Below, one piece after another: positions 27,620-37,124 of a DNA stretch of 64,000 nt. Source of the stretch: Cognatundibacterium crateris (GTDB taxonomy: Bacteria; Pseudomonadota; Gammaproteobacteria; Burkholderiales; Burkholderiaceae_D); NCBI RefSeq assembly GCF_010078235.1, contig NZ_JAABOS010000001.1, forward strand, positions 186,001-250,000, written 5' to 3'. Below the pieces are notes generated by a model, which worked only from the letters and a program-made list of their open reading frames with translations, did no database searches and had not been told where the DNA came from. The number at the start of each line of letters is the position of its first letter. Position 1 is the stretch's first letter. Made by a program: the position numbers and the translations under genes.

Positions 27620-30294
27620 GCGACTCTCCTTTGTGGATCAAGCCGGACTTGATCCAGACAGGCACCGTCCAGCTTCGCGCCTGTGAGATCGACCTGTACC
27701 AGATTGGCGGCCCGCAAATTGGCGTCACTGAAATCGGCTTTGCGACCTAAGGCCCGGAAGAAATCTGCCTGCCCGGCGTCGACCCGGCACAGTTTGGCAT
27801 TCATGAACAGGGAGCTGGAGAACAGACCCATACTCAGCCTGGCATCACTCAGATCGCAGCTGCCAAAATCACATTCCAGAAATTGCGCATCCGTGAAGTC
27901 AGCAGCGATGAAAGACGCGCCGTGCCAGCCACACTTACTGGCTTGCGCCTGACTAAAATCAGCCTGAGAAAAATCAGTTTTTCCGCCGCCATAAGCACGT
28001 AGCAAGCTAGCCTTAATCCAGATGCTGGCGTGTAGTCTGGCATCCATGAAGACCGCCTTATGCACTTGCGCGCCGCTGAAATTTGCCTGTTCCAGACTCG
28101 CCTTCAACAGTATTGTCTGATCCAGCTTGGCATGTTGCCAGGAGCTATGATCGGCGCGGGCTTCGAGCAATGTGCTACGGCTGCAATCAGCACGATCCAG
28201 GCAAGCGTGGCTTAAGTCTATCTTTAGAGCCAGGCAATCGCTAAGGTCTGCATCCTGCAAATTCGCTTCTGGCCACACGGCATCAATCGCTCGAGCCTGG
28301 TTGAGCTGCGCATAGTCAAAGCAGACAGCTGTACCATGGGACAGGCAGAGATTCGCATTGCTTAAATTGGCGTGGCTGAAGTTGGTTCCGTTGATACTGG
28401 CTCCGGTTAACACCGCGCCGCTTAAATCAGCACCGCTAAAATTAGCGCCGTCCAGCAGGCATTGCTCTAACATGATCTGACGTAAATCCGCGCCAGAAAA
28501 ATCAATATTGCGTAAATCGGCACCAGCCAGATCGCGTCCTGCCAGACAGGCACCGCCAGCTTGCCATTGACGCACCTGCTCACCCAGCCAGCTTGCCACC
28601 TCAGGCGACATGGCTTGCGCCGGTGCCGTAGGCTGCGGTGCAGCGTTGCGCGCCTGACGTTTTTGCTGCGCTTGTTGTAGCAGTGCGGCGTGAATGCGCT
28701 TGCGTTCGGCCGAATTACTCTGGTCTTGTTGAGCGATGTCCAGGACGCTCATTAATTCTGCTAACTCAGCAGGCAAGATGGTGTTGTGCTGGTCTTGCGG
28801 TAATAAGTCATAGGCTGGCACACTGGCCAATTCCAGTGCAGCGTTTTGTTGTGCTTTCATGTCAGCTGCGGGTGGCGCTGGTGGTGTTGGCAGATCGGCG
28901 AGTTGAAGCTTCAGATCGGCAAGCCTGGCATCACCATCGACCTGTGCTTGCGCCGCCACGGCTTTCGCTGCCGCCACCACGCTACTGAGATCGAAATCAC
29001 CTTCTGCCAGATCATGTTGGCTAATGCTGGGCAGCGCCTGAATGTTGGCTTGCGGGGCGACATGACCGGGCAAGGGCTCTATCCCGCATTCGGCCCAAAA
29101 ATCCTGCTCCATTTCATCCAGCAGCGCTTGCTGTTGCGCGGCTCTTGCCGTCGTTTCTTGTTCGATCAACGTAGCGCGTTTGCTCAGTTCTTCCGTACTG
29201 CGGGCTGGAGCCAGTTGGGACTCATTAAAGGCATGCAAGGCAGCGGTTTCTGGATCCATACGTAGCGCAAACACTTGTTGATAGTGTTCCAGCGTTTTGT
29301 CTTCTCCTGCAGCTTCATAAGCAAGCATGATGGCCTGGACATCTTGTCCATCAATATCCTGAATGGGGGTTTGGCCGTGATAGATCGCCACACCGAGTTG
29401 CTGTTCCGGGAAAAACCATACCGTATCCATTTGCATCCTTACCGACTGCGCTTGTTCAACCGTACAATTTTTTTGCAGTACAAAGGCGCGTACCGTGGCG
29501 TTGGGCAAAGTCCCTGCTATGCAGCTCAGTTCTGGATGCATACCTTCCAGACGATATGCCTCACCGCCACTAAAATGCTGTGGCATCCATTGATCGACAG
29601 GTGCGGTATTAAATACCGACCAGTCTACGTCTTTCGCCAGTCCGGGGGCGTGATGATCCAACCAGTCCTGATTGAAGGTGCCGTGCTTTTCTTTACGCGG
29701 ACTCCAGGTCATGTCGATAGGACCAAAGCCAGCTGGCGCATACTGCTTCAAGGGTGATTTAATCGGCGTTTCCGGATATTCGATATTCGGCATAGCACCA
29801 TGATTTTTACCAAATAGCGGCCCCAGCAGTTGACCGGTGTAGCCGCAGCCGATGAGATTGGCGGTGTGATTCGCTGCACCGAAAGCGCGTTGATACACCA
29901 GTGGCATCTGAGTGAAGCTTTGTGGCTGTGAAATCTGATACAGCGGCAATAAGCTATATACCCAGTTGCGATCACCCAGTACGCGCAGCCGCTTGTCTAT
30001 GCTGCCAACGCAAAGCCGTACTTGCATTTCGCTGACTGCTTTTCCGCCAGGAGCAAAGGCGGATCCTGCCACCAGTACCTCGCTATGTGTTTTGGGCATG
30101 ACTTCGTCAATCGGACGGCCCAAGGGCAGGGCGGGAACAATGCGCGGCCATTGAATATTTTCAACTAAAAAACGTGTCGCGTTCTTTTGTCCGAGTTGAA
30201 AAAAACCGAGTGCGCTGATTACCAGAAAGTCCTGTCCCTGAAAGCGATAGGGCTTTTGCAGTATGCCTAAGGTGAGCGGTTTGATGATTTTCAT
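27616..30294 (-). CDS. DUF2169 domain plus pentapeptide-repeat T6SS adaptor
   Basis: An 892-residue protein. Residues 1 to about 330 form a DUF2169 domain (MKIIKPLTLGILQKPYRFQG, PYRAFGAANHTANLIG-like stretch, YAPAGFGPIDMTWSPR). A charged, Ala/Gln/Pro-rich linker of about 200 residues follows. From about residue 565 to the end are pentapeptide repeats (AGADLRNIDFSGADLRQIML and many more). DUF2169 proteins act as VgrG-associated adaptors or chaperones in T6SS. The gene begins 7 bases after the VgrG stop, matching that role. Confidence 0.88.
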   Translation of the reverse strand: MKIIKPLTLGILQKPYRFQGQDFLVISALGFFQLGQKNATRFLVENIQWPRIVPALPLGRPIDEVMPKTHSEVLVAGSAFAPGGKAVSEMQVRLCVGSIDKRLRVLGDRNWVYSLLPLYQISQPQSFTQMPLVYQRAFGAANHTANLIGCGYTGQLLGPLFGKNHGAMPNIEYPETPIKSPLKQYAPAGFGPIDMTWSPRKEKHGTFNQDWLDHHAPGLAKDVDWSVFNTAPVDQWMPQHFSGGEAYRLEGMHPELSCIAGTLPNATVRAFVLQKNCTVEQAQSVRMQMDTVWFFPEQQLGVAIYHGQTPIQDIDGQDVQAIMLAYEAAGEDKTLEHYQQVFALRMDPETAALHAFNESQLAPARSTEELSKRATLIEQETTARAAQQQALLDEMEQDFWAECGIEPLPGHVAPQANIQALPSISQHDLAEGDFDLSSVVAAAKAVAAQAQVDGDARLADLKLQLADLPTPPAPPAADMKAQQNAALELASVPAYDLLPQDQHNTILPAELAELMSVLDIAQQDQSNSAERKRIHAALLQQAQQKRQARNAAPQPTAPAQAMSPEVASWLGEQVRQWQAGGACLAGRDLAGADLRNIDFSGADLRQIMLEQCLLDGANFSGADLSGAVLTGASINGTNFSHANLSNANLCLSHGTAVCFDYAQLNQARAIDAVWPEANLQDADLSDCLALKIDLSHACLDRADCSRSTLLEARADHSSWQHAKLDQTILLKASLEQANFSGAQVHKAVFMDARLHASIWIKASLLRAYGGGKTDFSQADFSQAQASKCGWHGASFIAADFTDAQFLECDFGSCDLSDARLSMGLFSSSLFMNAKLCRVDAGQADFFRALGRKADFSDANLRAANLVQVDLTGAKLDGACLDQVRLDPQRRVA

Positions 30295-30301
30295 TGTCTG
30301 C

Positions 30302-33109
30302 TCACAGAAAAAGTTGGATTGCAGTCAGAATTTTCATCGCCGGCCCACTTAATTTGAGTTCCGTGACCGCTGGTCCAAGCTTCAATTCGGATGCTGATCC
30401 CCACAGTTCAATCGAGTTACTGGAACCCTTGATAGACATAGAATTCGATTGGCCGACGATGTCGAGCGAGTTACTCATACCTTTCATCGACATGGAGTTC
30501 GCAACGCCTTCAATAGAAACCGAGCTGGAGACGCCGGTAAGCGACGTTGAGGTCGACATGCCTGTCAAATTGTTGCTTAAGCTGGCGCCAGTCAGTGCAA
30601 CGCTGTTGCTCATTCCCGTAAGCGAGTTACTGCTGCTCATGCCGGTCAGCGACATTGAGCTCGTCATACCAGTCAGTGAGGTGTCGTCAACCAGGGCCCG
30701 GAGTGATGTCGATGTGCTCATCCCGACCAGCGTGGTGTCTTTTGTCACCCCGGTCATGTTGACATTGACGGCGGCGCCCGTCAGTGCTGTGTTGTTGCTG
30801 AGCGCAAGCACGGTATTGTTCATGCTGAGTCCGGTCAGGCTGCTGCTGACGCTCATGGCGGTAAGTGCATCTGAGGTATTGATACCGGCAATGATGTTGC
30901 TTGAGGTGGTATTGCCATTATTCAGCGAGCTTGAAAATGTATTGCCATTAACCGTGGTGTCAGTAGTGATTTTCCCGTTATTGGTCGTGCTATTGACCGC
31001 ATCACCAGTCTGGGTGCTGGTATTGCTGGAGTCTGCATTGATGGTGGAGATAGTCGTGACCTTCCCATTTTGGGTCGATTCAGAATACGTCGTTCCGGTA
31101 GTGAGGGCATGGCTTTCGCTTTTGCCTGTCGTTGAGTTGGAATACGAGGTGCCGATATTGCTGAAGCTTGATGTCACCGCGGCGTATTGACGTGAGTAGC
31201 TTGAGCCAGATGATTCGGATGCGCTGGAGATATCTGCAGCGCCGCCATATGGCCCCCATAATTCTGCTGCATTCGGGACAAAGCTGGTCGCGACACTTTC
31301 TGCTACCGAAAAGCTATAACTGGCGCCTTGAGAGTAGCTGCTGTCACGATACAGTCCAGTATTGTATTTATTGAGTATGATGCCTATCGCATTCGGTAAA
31401 TCGGCCTGTGAGTACTGACCGAAACTGATGTTGTTGGCGTCACCGTAACTGGTCGAATAATTATTCCCGACCCGGGTACTGGCGTCCCACCCGGTAGGCA
31501 TAATGCATTTGCTGCCGTCGGTAGCAATCACGTTTTGTATTTCCGGCAGCTCGGATTCATCCTGTGCGCGGCTCACCATGACTAAGGCGCCGACTTCCGG
31601 CACGGTGGTCATACTTGATCCCAATTTAACGAAGACCGGCGTTTGGCCGTCCGCATCGGTGCAAAAATTTACATACACCCCAGTTGGCTGGTAGAGCGGT
31701 TTAGGGCTATTGTTATCGCGGAACGAACTATGTTCCGGTGAGAAGTTAGCGGGCAGAAAATGGGTCCAGTTACTTGGTTCCGGGTCGCCGCTATAGCCGA
31801 TTACCATGGCCAGCAAATTGCCTTGCTGGGTTTCCTGCATAGAAAATTTACTGATCAAACCACTGGCCTTTGTGGCCTGGAATTCGTTTTTATATTCACC
31901 ATCAGCGGTCGCCGTATGTTTTACCTGGGTCAGTACAAAGTCACAGTCGGCAAACGAAGGGCGTACGATTTCCGGATGATTCAAACGGTCTTGCGGTGTC
32001 GCCTGGCTGGCGATGCTACCCAAGTGGAATTGATGTCCTGCCCGGAAATGGGGACAAAAACTGGTGCCGGAAAATTGTATCGATTCTGCTTCGAACGCCG
32101 CGCGTGCTGCTTCGGTATAGTCGAGCACCTCATCACCCGTATCGCCATATTGATAGGATTTAAAGAGGTAGAACGGCAAATCCCCGGAATTCAGTGCCTT
32201 TTGTGCGGCATCAGAATGAAATGTCAGCAAGGGCTGTGATTCCCATGTCGCATATTGGCGTGTGAAAATGCCATTAACAGAACTGCTGCTGAGTGAGCGT
32301 TGATAGCTGTACTGAGTAATCACATCAGGTTCATTCGCTCCCAGGGCTTCCAGATCGGTACTGCGATAACGAAATGCCGGTGCATCCGGATACACGGATG
32401 GATAGTTCGGATAGTTGGCAAACACGATGGTGTGACTGGTCGCGGTATGGATAAAGTAATAGTACAAATAGGCTTTACCCATTAAGCGTACGATGAAATC
32501 GTAGTCACTTTCGCCAGCTTGTAACCAATCCTGTACGCGTGCCACAGCCATATTACTGTTACCGGCAATCTGCATGCTATACAGGATGGTGTATTGATCA
32601 AGCAAATCAGCAATCGTGTCACGGACATTCATTTGGCGGTGCATACGGTAGGCGTTACTTAATTTCAGCCGTGCCAGCGCTGGCTTCATCGTAACCCGGT
32701 ATACGCCTTGGTCTGCCATCGCGAAGGCGCTGATGATGCCATTGAAAAACGCAAATTCTGGACCTGCCGCCGGACTCAGCGTCTGGTTCACCGCAGCCAA
32801 AAAGCGTTGCGTCATTTCTTCTTGCGTGTAGAGAGAAGGAAATTCGATTCCTACCGTGATCACCGCACCCAGCAAATCGTCCAGATTGAACAGGGCGCCA
32901 CCGGAGTGACTGGTGGTATTGGCATGCAATTCCAGTTCATATTCAAACAAATCGGAGCTGCTGTCCTGCCCCTGAAAACTGACCAGACGAAATACCTCAT
33001 CGCTGACTATGCCACGCTGCGGCAAAAATATCGCCACATGCAAAGGCTGCGCGGGTTGGGGAATCGCGGCAACATTAAAATTGGCAACCGCATCAACTCT
33101 GGCGTTCAT
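30302..33109 (-). CDS. vgrG: VgrG spike protein (TssI) with C-terminal nonapeptide repeats
   Basis: This 935-residue VgrG has the gp27-like base (residues about 20-420, with FEYELELHA and SDYDFIVRLMGKAYLYYYF) and a gp5-OB region near 480-560 (GVYVNFCTDADGQTPVFVKLGSSM...GALVMVSR). The C-terminal 290 residues are unusual. A Ser/Thr/Asn-rich region (about 620-744) is followed by about 20 strict 9-residue repeats with consensus xSxSLTGMS (745-924). No separate toxin domain is present. The start overlaps the tssG stop by 4 bases. Confidence 0.93.
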   Translation of the reverse strand: MNARVDAVANFNVAAIPQPAQPLHVAIFLPQRGIVSDEVFRLVSFQGQDSSSDLFEYELELHANTTSHSGGALFNLDDLLGAVITVGIEFPSLYTQEEMTQRFLAAVNQTLSPAAGPEFAFFNGIISAFAMADQGVYRVTMKPALARLKLSNAYRMHRQMNVRDTIADLLDQYTILYSMQIAGNSNMAVARVQDWLQAGESDYDFIVRLMGKAYLYYYFIHTATSHTIVFANYPNYPSVYPDAPAFRYRSTDLEALGANEPDVITQYSYQRSLSSSSVNGIFTRQYATWESQPLLTFHSDAAQKALNSGDLPFYLFKSYQYGDTGDEVLDYTEAARAAFEAESIQFSGTSFCPHFRAGHQFHLGSIASQATPQDRLNHPEIVRPSFADCDFVLTQVKHTATADGEYKNEFQATKASGLISKFSMQETQQGNLLAMVIGYSGDPEPSNWTHFLPANFSPEHSSFRDNNSPKPLYQPTGVYVNFCTDADGQTPVFVKLGSSMTTVPEVGALVMVSRAQDESELPEIQNVIATDGSKCIMPTGWDASTRVGNNYSTSYGDANNISFGQYSQADLPNAIGIILNKYNTGLYRDSSYSQGASYSFSVAESVATSFVPNAAELWGPYGGAADISSASESSGSSYSRQYAAVTSSFSNIGTSYSNSTTGKSESHALTTGTTYSESTQNGKVTTISTINADSSNTSTQTGDAVNSTTNNGKITTDTTVNGNTFSSSLNNGNTTSSNIIAGINTSDALTAMSVSSSLTGLSMNNTVLALSNNTALTGAAVNVNMTGVTKDTTLVGMSTSTSLRALVDDTSLTGMTSSMSLTGMSSSNSLTGMSNSVALTGASLSNNLTGMSTSTSLTGVSSSVSIEGVANSMSMKGMSNSLDIVGQSNSMSIKGSSNSIELWGSASELKLGPAVTELKLSGPAMKILTAIQLFL
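30338..30877 (-). repeat. About twenty 27-bp (9-codon) repeats in vgrG
   Basis: The encoded units align without gaps in steps of nine residues, with small hydrophobic residues at unit positions 5 and 8 and Gly at position 7 in most. Examples are SSMSLTGMS, SSNSLTGMS, TSTSLTGVS and NSMSIKGSS. At DNA level the units have diverged, so the protein pattern is conserved by selection rather than by recent duplication. Confidence 0.85.
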
Positions 33110-34227
33110 ACTTGCTCCATGCTGGCAAAGGCTGGTATTAAGTAGTTGATTTGACGCGCCTTCCTGGTCGTTTCTTCGCTGCCGCTTAACCAGGCGCTGT
33201 GACTTAGGCGCAAACCCAGGTAGCGCTGACCATGTTCATTTTCTTTTGAGCTGCTGACCAATCGTGCAGCCGGCACTTCGGATTCGAGTAAGTGCAATTG
33301 CATCTCACAGTCATGTAAGCCATTGACTAGCAGACGCAGCAGTCCGATCAGTCCGTTGTAACTGCGGTTATTGTCCGCATTGTCCTCCGACTGCCTGGGC
33401 TGACCCGAACGTAGGGCTGGTGGCAGTAGTTGACTGAAGCGCGCATAGTTCAGCGGCGCTACGACTATGCGTATCCTTGCGGCCTGATCCCAGGCTTTTT
33501 TGCCCAGCAATGAATGTTGTCCCAGCCTTTGATTACGCTGGCCCAGCGCGATACGCTCGTCTGCTTCTATCATCTGCCATGCACCTACCCATTGCATGAC
33601 GCTCACTTTGGCACCGATGTACAGAGTGAGAACCTGGGCAATGGCGTCCGCACTTTTGCGACAATTCGCCAGCAGACCAGCCAGTCCCAGCAGACTCCTT
33701 TTTGGTAAATCGATTTGCGCACTTAATTGCGGTAATCCCAGCCCCATAATTGCTGCTAACTGCGCTGCATGCTCGGTTTGCGCTGGCGGCAAATGATTTA
33801 AGGCCAGCGTTTGCCGTGCTTTGAGTTGATAGCGCACGCAATTGAGGCGATGATTAAAAACATCTAAAAAATCAGCTAAAGCAGGGGTGCGGGCGCGTTT
33901 CAAATCGCGTATCCACTCCACATAGGGTTCTGGCAAAGGGCCGAGTTGGCTGGCAATACAATAATTTGCGGTTTTGATTTCTATCAGTTCTGACGCTGGC
34001 CTGCTTCCTTGTGCAGGAAGTACTTTGTAGCGCAGGGCACTAAATTCATGACCGGCGAAGCCAGCTGATAAATCGGCCCGGAAACGCAGACGCAATTGCG
34101 GATCCAGCTGCTGAGCCGGTACGGGCCAGTGCATCAGGCGCAGCAATTGAAACACATCAAAGCGCTCATAATGTTCCAGCACGACTTGTTTTACAGTACG
34201 GTCTGCACGCCAGCCAATGGTTGCCAT
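33106..34227 (-). CDS. tssG: T6SS baseplate protein TssG
   Basis: This 373-residue protein has the TssG/ImpH pattern: FDVFQLLRLMHWPVPAQQLDPQLRLRFRADLS near the N-terminus, a middle LLGLAGLLANCRKSADAIAQVLTLYIGAKVSVMQWVG region, and a C-terminal YLGLRLSHSAWL. TssG forms baseplate wedges with TssF, TssE and TssK. It overlaps tssF by 37 bases and vgrG by 4. Confidence 0.93.
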   Translation of the reverse strand: MATIGWRADRTVKQVVLEHYERFDVFQLLRLMHWPVPAQQLDPQLRLRFRADLSAGFAGHEFSALRYKVLPAQGSRPASELIEIKTANYCIASQLGPLPEPYVEWIRDLKRARTPALADFLDVFNHRLNCVRYQLKARQTLALNHLPPAQTEHAAQLAAIMGLGLPQLSAQIDLPKRSLLGLAGLLANCRKSADAIAQVLTLYIGAKVSVMQWVGAWQMIEADERIALGQRNQRLGQHSLLGKKAWDQAARIRIVVAPLNYARFSQLLPPALRSGQPRQSEDNADNNRSYNGLIGLLRLLVNGLHDCEMQLHLLESEVPAARLVSSSKENEHGQRYLGLRLSHSAWLSGSEETTRKARQINYLIPAFASMEQV

Positions 34228-36023
34228 TGTTTTTGTACTCCAGTGAGGTTATTCATTTCCAGGCTGACTTCAATCGAATTATTGACGGTGGCGTAGGAAC
34301 GTAAAAAATGGCGTAACACGGAACAAAACAATACTGCGCTGCGATTTTCAAATCCGTATTCATCGATATAGAGCCGGACATCTTGTCCGCGTACAAATCC
34401 GCGCCAGCCATCGCTATGTCGATGGTGCATGGTTGGTCTGCAACGGACTGACAGAATGCTGTCGATCTGCCGCATGCTGCTGGCTTGATTCGGGCCAAGA
34501 TGCAAGCGCAAAATATCTTTTAAGGCGCTCAGCGCCTGTTCGCCATCGGCCAGCGAGAGGTGGTTGAGGCTTAATTGCGAGACCAGGGACCAAGGCCGGG
34601 AGCCGATAATCGGTGGATTTTGGTGCGGCGTCGGTTTGCTTAGCGCGGTAATCCTGGTGACAGCGCCAGCCCCCTTTAAGTACATCGTCGCTCCGCAGGT
34701 TATTTGCTCGGCCAGGCGCCGGTTGGTACACAGCGCGCGGCCACCGATGACTTCATCGACCAGCTGGGCCTGGTTAAAGCGTTGATCGAGAAAAGAAACG
34801 AATAACTCGCTGCCGGCAATATTGGCGCCCAGGCTGGCTTCACGCCGTGTCACGTAAAAATAATCCTGCTGAGCCAGGCGTTCTGATTGGTCAATCGCAA
34901 AATACGGCGCAATTTGGCGCGGCGCACCTTTGGGCCGTATCGATTCGAGCATTTCTATCGCATATATTTCGCATTGACTGTGATTTTCCAAATCACCGAG
35001 CAGACGGTATTCAAATTGACTATGATCGAGCGTTAGCGGGTCAATTCGCTGCGAAAATAAATTAATTAAGGGCACACAGTTCAGACGCAGAACGGCCGGG
35101 TTAAACACCCTGTTTTTTGGCAGAGCCGAGTCCAGTACAAATAAGAGATCAAACTGATCAAAAATCTCGTTAAAGTCGACCCTGCTCACTTCAAAAAACA
35201 TGAACTTTTCCGGGAAAGAAAAATATTCTTGCAGTAAACGGTAGCCGGGATGTGTTTGCGCATTATTCGGCAACATGGCTTCATCATCCTGATCGCCCAG
35301 CCAGCGAAAGCAGGTGTTGGGCATCAGGCGCGGTGCAGGCGTTTCGGTTTTCCCTTTAGCCTTGGGCAATTGCAATACGATGCTGCTTAAGGAGAGTGCC
35401 AGCATATCGTATAAATCATAGGCGCCAGGTTCGGTGGGATTGATAAAAAATCGTATCCGTCCTTGCCCTGATAAATTGTTCACGCCCTTGCAACGCAGCC
35501 GCACCCGCAAGACGGAAGCAGCGTGGCGGTCACCGCGTAAAAACGGATAGTTTTCCAGTGACTCGGTTTCTACTTCCATCACTTCCAGTGGCAGCAAGGG
35601 TGTCTCGTAGGCTGTCCGGAAACGACAGTCCATGCTTTTTCCATGTTGGTTAACCGCCGGTGCGTTAATACTGCGGCCACGCTCCAAGATCTGCTCTTTG
35701 GACAGATCGCTGCCAGCTGGCTTCACGCTTAATTCGGCGATTAACATGGAGGGGGTTGGGGCTGCCAGATGCGGGTAGAGCGAATTCAGCAGGGCATTGG
35801 CCGTGTCCGCCTGATTGACCTCGCTCTGGTATTGCAAACGTCCGGTTAAAAAGGCGAACGATTGCATTAATAATTCGACTTGTGGATCGCGGGCTTCACC
35901 TTGGTTCAGGCCCAGAGAATGCGCCAGTTCAGGATGCTGTTGAGCGAAGGCAAGCCCTTCCTGGCGTAGCGCAGAAAGCTCTGACTGGTAAAAATCCTTC
36001 AGTTTGGTGTTTGCGCTTAACAT
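34191..36023 (-). CDS. tssF: T6SS baseplate protein TssF
   Basis: This 610-residue protein has the TssF/VasA hallmarks: LKDFYQSELSALRQEGLAFAQQHPELAHSLGL at the start, RDPQVELLMQSFAFLTGRLQ, and a late FYVTRREASLG...ELFVSFLDQRF segment. ATG 36023 is preferred to the adjoining GTG 36026. It follows tssE after 41 bases. Confidence 0.94.
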   Translation of the reverse strand: MLSANTKLKDFYQSELSALRQEGLAFAQQHPELAHSLGLNQGEARDPQVELLMQSFAFLTGRLQYQSEVNQADTANALLNSLYPHLAAPTPSMLIAELSVKPAGSDLSKEQILERGRSINAPAVNQHGKSMDCRFRTAYETPLLPLEVMEVETESLENYPFLRGDRHAASVLRVRLRCKGVNNLSGQGRIRFFINPTEPGAYDLYDMLALSLSSIVLQLPKAKGKTETPAPRLMPNTCFRWLGDQDDEAMLPNNAQTHPGYRLLQEYFSFPEKFMFFEVSRVDFNEIFDQFDLLFVLDSALPKNRVFNPAVLRLNCVPLINLFSQRIDPLTLDHSQFEYRLLGDLENHSQCEIYAIEMLESIRPKGAPRQIAPYFAIDQSERLAQQDYFYVTRREASLGANIAGSELFVSFLDQRFNQAQLVDEVIGGRALCTNRRLAEQITCGATMYLKGAGAVTRITALSKPTPHQNPPIIGSRPWSLVSQLSLNHLSLADGEQALSALKDILRLHLGPNQASSMRQIDSILSVRCRPTMHHRHSDGWRGFVRGQDVRLYIDEYGFENRSAVLFCSVLRHFLRSYATVNNSIEVSLEMNNLTGVQKQWQPLAGVQTVL

Positions 36024-36064
36024 CACAGATCCCGGTTTGGAATGACTGATTGAAAAAATCGGCT

Positions 36065-36448
36065 TTATCTAGGTAATTCGAAGAAAAACTGTTCAGGCTC
36101 AGCATTCACCGCTAACTTTCCGGTCACCACTAACTGAAACGGCGTGAGTACCTGTCCAGTTGGACGGATACTGGCATGTGGCCGTAACAAACGAGGTTCA
36201 TACCGTTCGATTAAGCTGGTGAGCCGCGCGGCATACCGTTGCAAGGCATGTTGGTCCAGCATGCCTTGCTCGACCACGTGCGGCATCCAGAAGTCGAGCA
36301 AGCTGGCAGCATCATGATCGTCGATACCGAGACGGGCACTGACCAGCCGTTGAATCTGCGCCTCAATCAACTTGGCGGGATTCACTGCTTCCAATTGTCC
36401 CGGTTGCGGCAGCGTTGGATTGGCCAGACGTTCCATGAGATATTGCAT
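36065..36448 (-). CDS. tssE: T6SS baseplate protein TssE (gp25-like)
   Basis: A 127-residue gp25-like wedge protein starting MQYLMERLANPTLPQ, with a SLIERYEPRLLRPHASIR stretch containing the conserved EPRL motif that supports sheath nucleation. ATG 36448 follows GGAGTCTGGATC. A longer frame upstream overlaps the hcp gene and is a shadow. Confidence 0.9.
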   Translation of the reverse strand: MQYLMERLANPTLPQPGQLEAVNPAKLIEAQIQRLVSARLGIDDHDAASLLDFWMPHVVEQGMLDQHALQRYAARLTSLIERYEPRLLRPHASIRPTGQVLTPFQLVVTGKLAVNAEPEQFFFELPR

Positions 36449-36503
36449 GATCCAGACTCCTGTAAATTCCAAGCGCTGACCGCCGACGATCGTTTTGTCA
36501 AAT

Positions 36504-37079
36504 TTATGGTGAAGTAAAGGCACCGATGGCGCGGTTTTGCCGGACACTCCAACCGCTCGCAATCTGACCTGGCACGGTGACATCATTGGCCTGCATCGAG
36601 TACGTCCACAAAATCTCAGTGAAATTGAGCTTGAACTGCTCCGTTGGCATGTCATCCGGATGCGATTGAAATTGAATTTCGCTGATGATGGCGTCCCGCA
36701 GCTGTATCGTAATGATGTTGGCCAGTGTTTCCCCCGAATTGCGCAGCAGATAAATAATCGACGGCGCACTTGCACCTTTACCCAGCGGCGCGGCACGCAA
36801 GCAGTAGTCATACAATTTGACCGAAGCCGCATCGACATACTTCACACAGGTAAATTCGGTGATCACGGGACGACCTGAAGTGCGCGCCTGATTACTGACG
36901 TCTGTGGTAATTTGCTGCTTCATGCCATGATGAATTGAGGTCAATTCAAAAAAGGGATTTTTGTTGGATGTACTCAAGGGGCTGGCACCTTTGGTAATCG
37001 GCCAGTCTCCCTGTATCAAGCTGCCTGCACCTGCGCTTAAGACTCCTGCGTCGCCAGGCTGAAATAAGATTAAATCCAT
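36504..37079 (-). CDS. hcp: T6SS tube protein Hcp (TssD)
   Basis: A 191-residue Hcp-family protein starting MDLILFQPGD, with PFFELTSIHHGMKQQITTDVSNQARTSGRPVITEFTC-like core strands and the KFNFTEI-type ending (FKLNFTEILWTYSMQ). It is somewhat longer than the common 160-residue form because of an N-terminal insertion (VLSAGAGSLIQGDWPITKGASP) and a longer C-terminal tail. Hcp hexamers form the expelled tube. The gene follows the fused sheath gene after 45 bases. Confidence 0.9.
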   Translation of the reverse strand: MDLILFQPGDAGVLSAGAGSLIQGDWPITKGASPLSTSNKNPFFELTSIHHGMKQQITTDVSNQARTSGRPVITEFTCVKYVDAASVKLYDYCLRAAPLGKGASAPSIIYLLRNSGETLANIITIQLRDAIISEIQFQSHPDDMPTEQFKLNFTEILWTYSMQANDVTVPGQIASGWSVRQNRAIGAFTSP

Positions 37080-37124
37080 GTTAGCTCCAGTAATGATCAA
37101 AGATACGATGAATGCGACTAAGGT

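Noticed and set aside
30338-30877. Repeat array considered as a CRISPR or non-coding satellite
   Set aside because: The units stay in frame with the vgrG gene, with no spacers, and are best read as protein repeats.
30294-31190. 298-residue + strand frame inside vgrG
   Set aside because: It is the antisense reading of the Ser/Thr/Gly repeat region; its Leu/Val-rich pattern arises from the complement of those codons.
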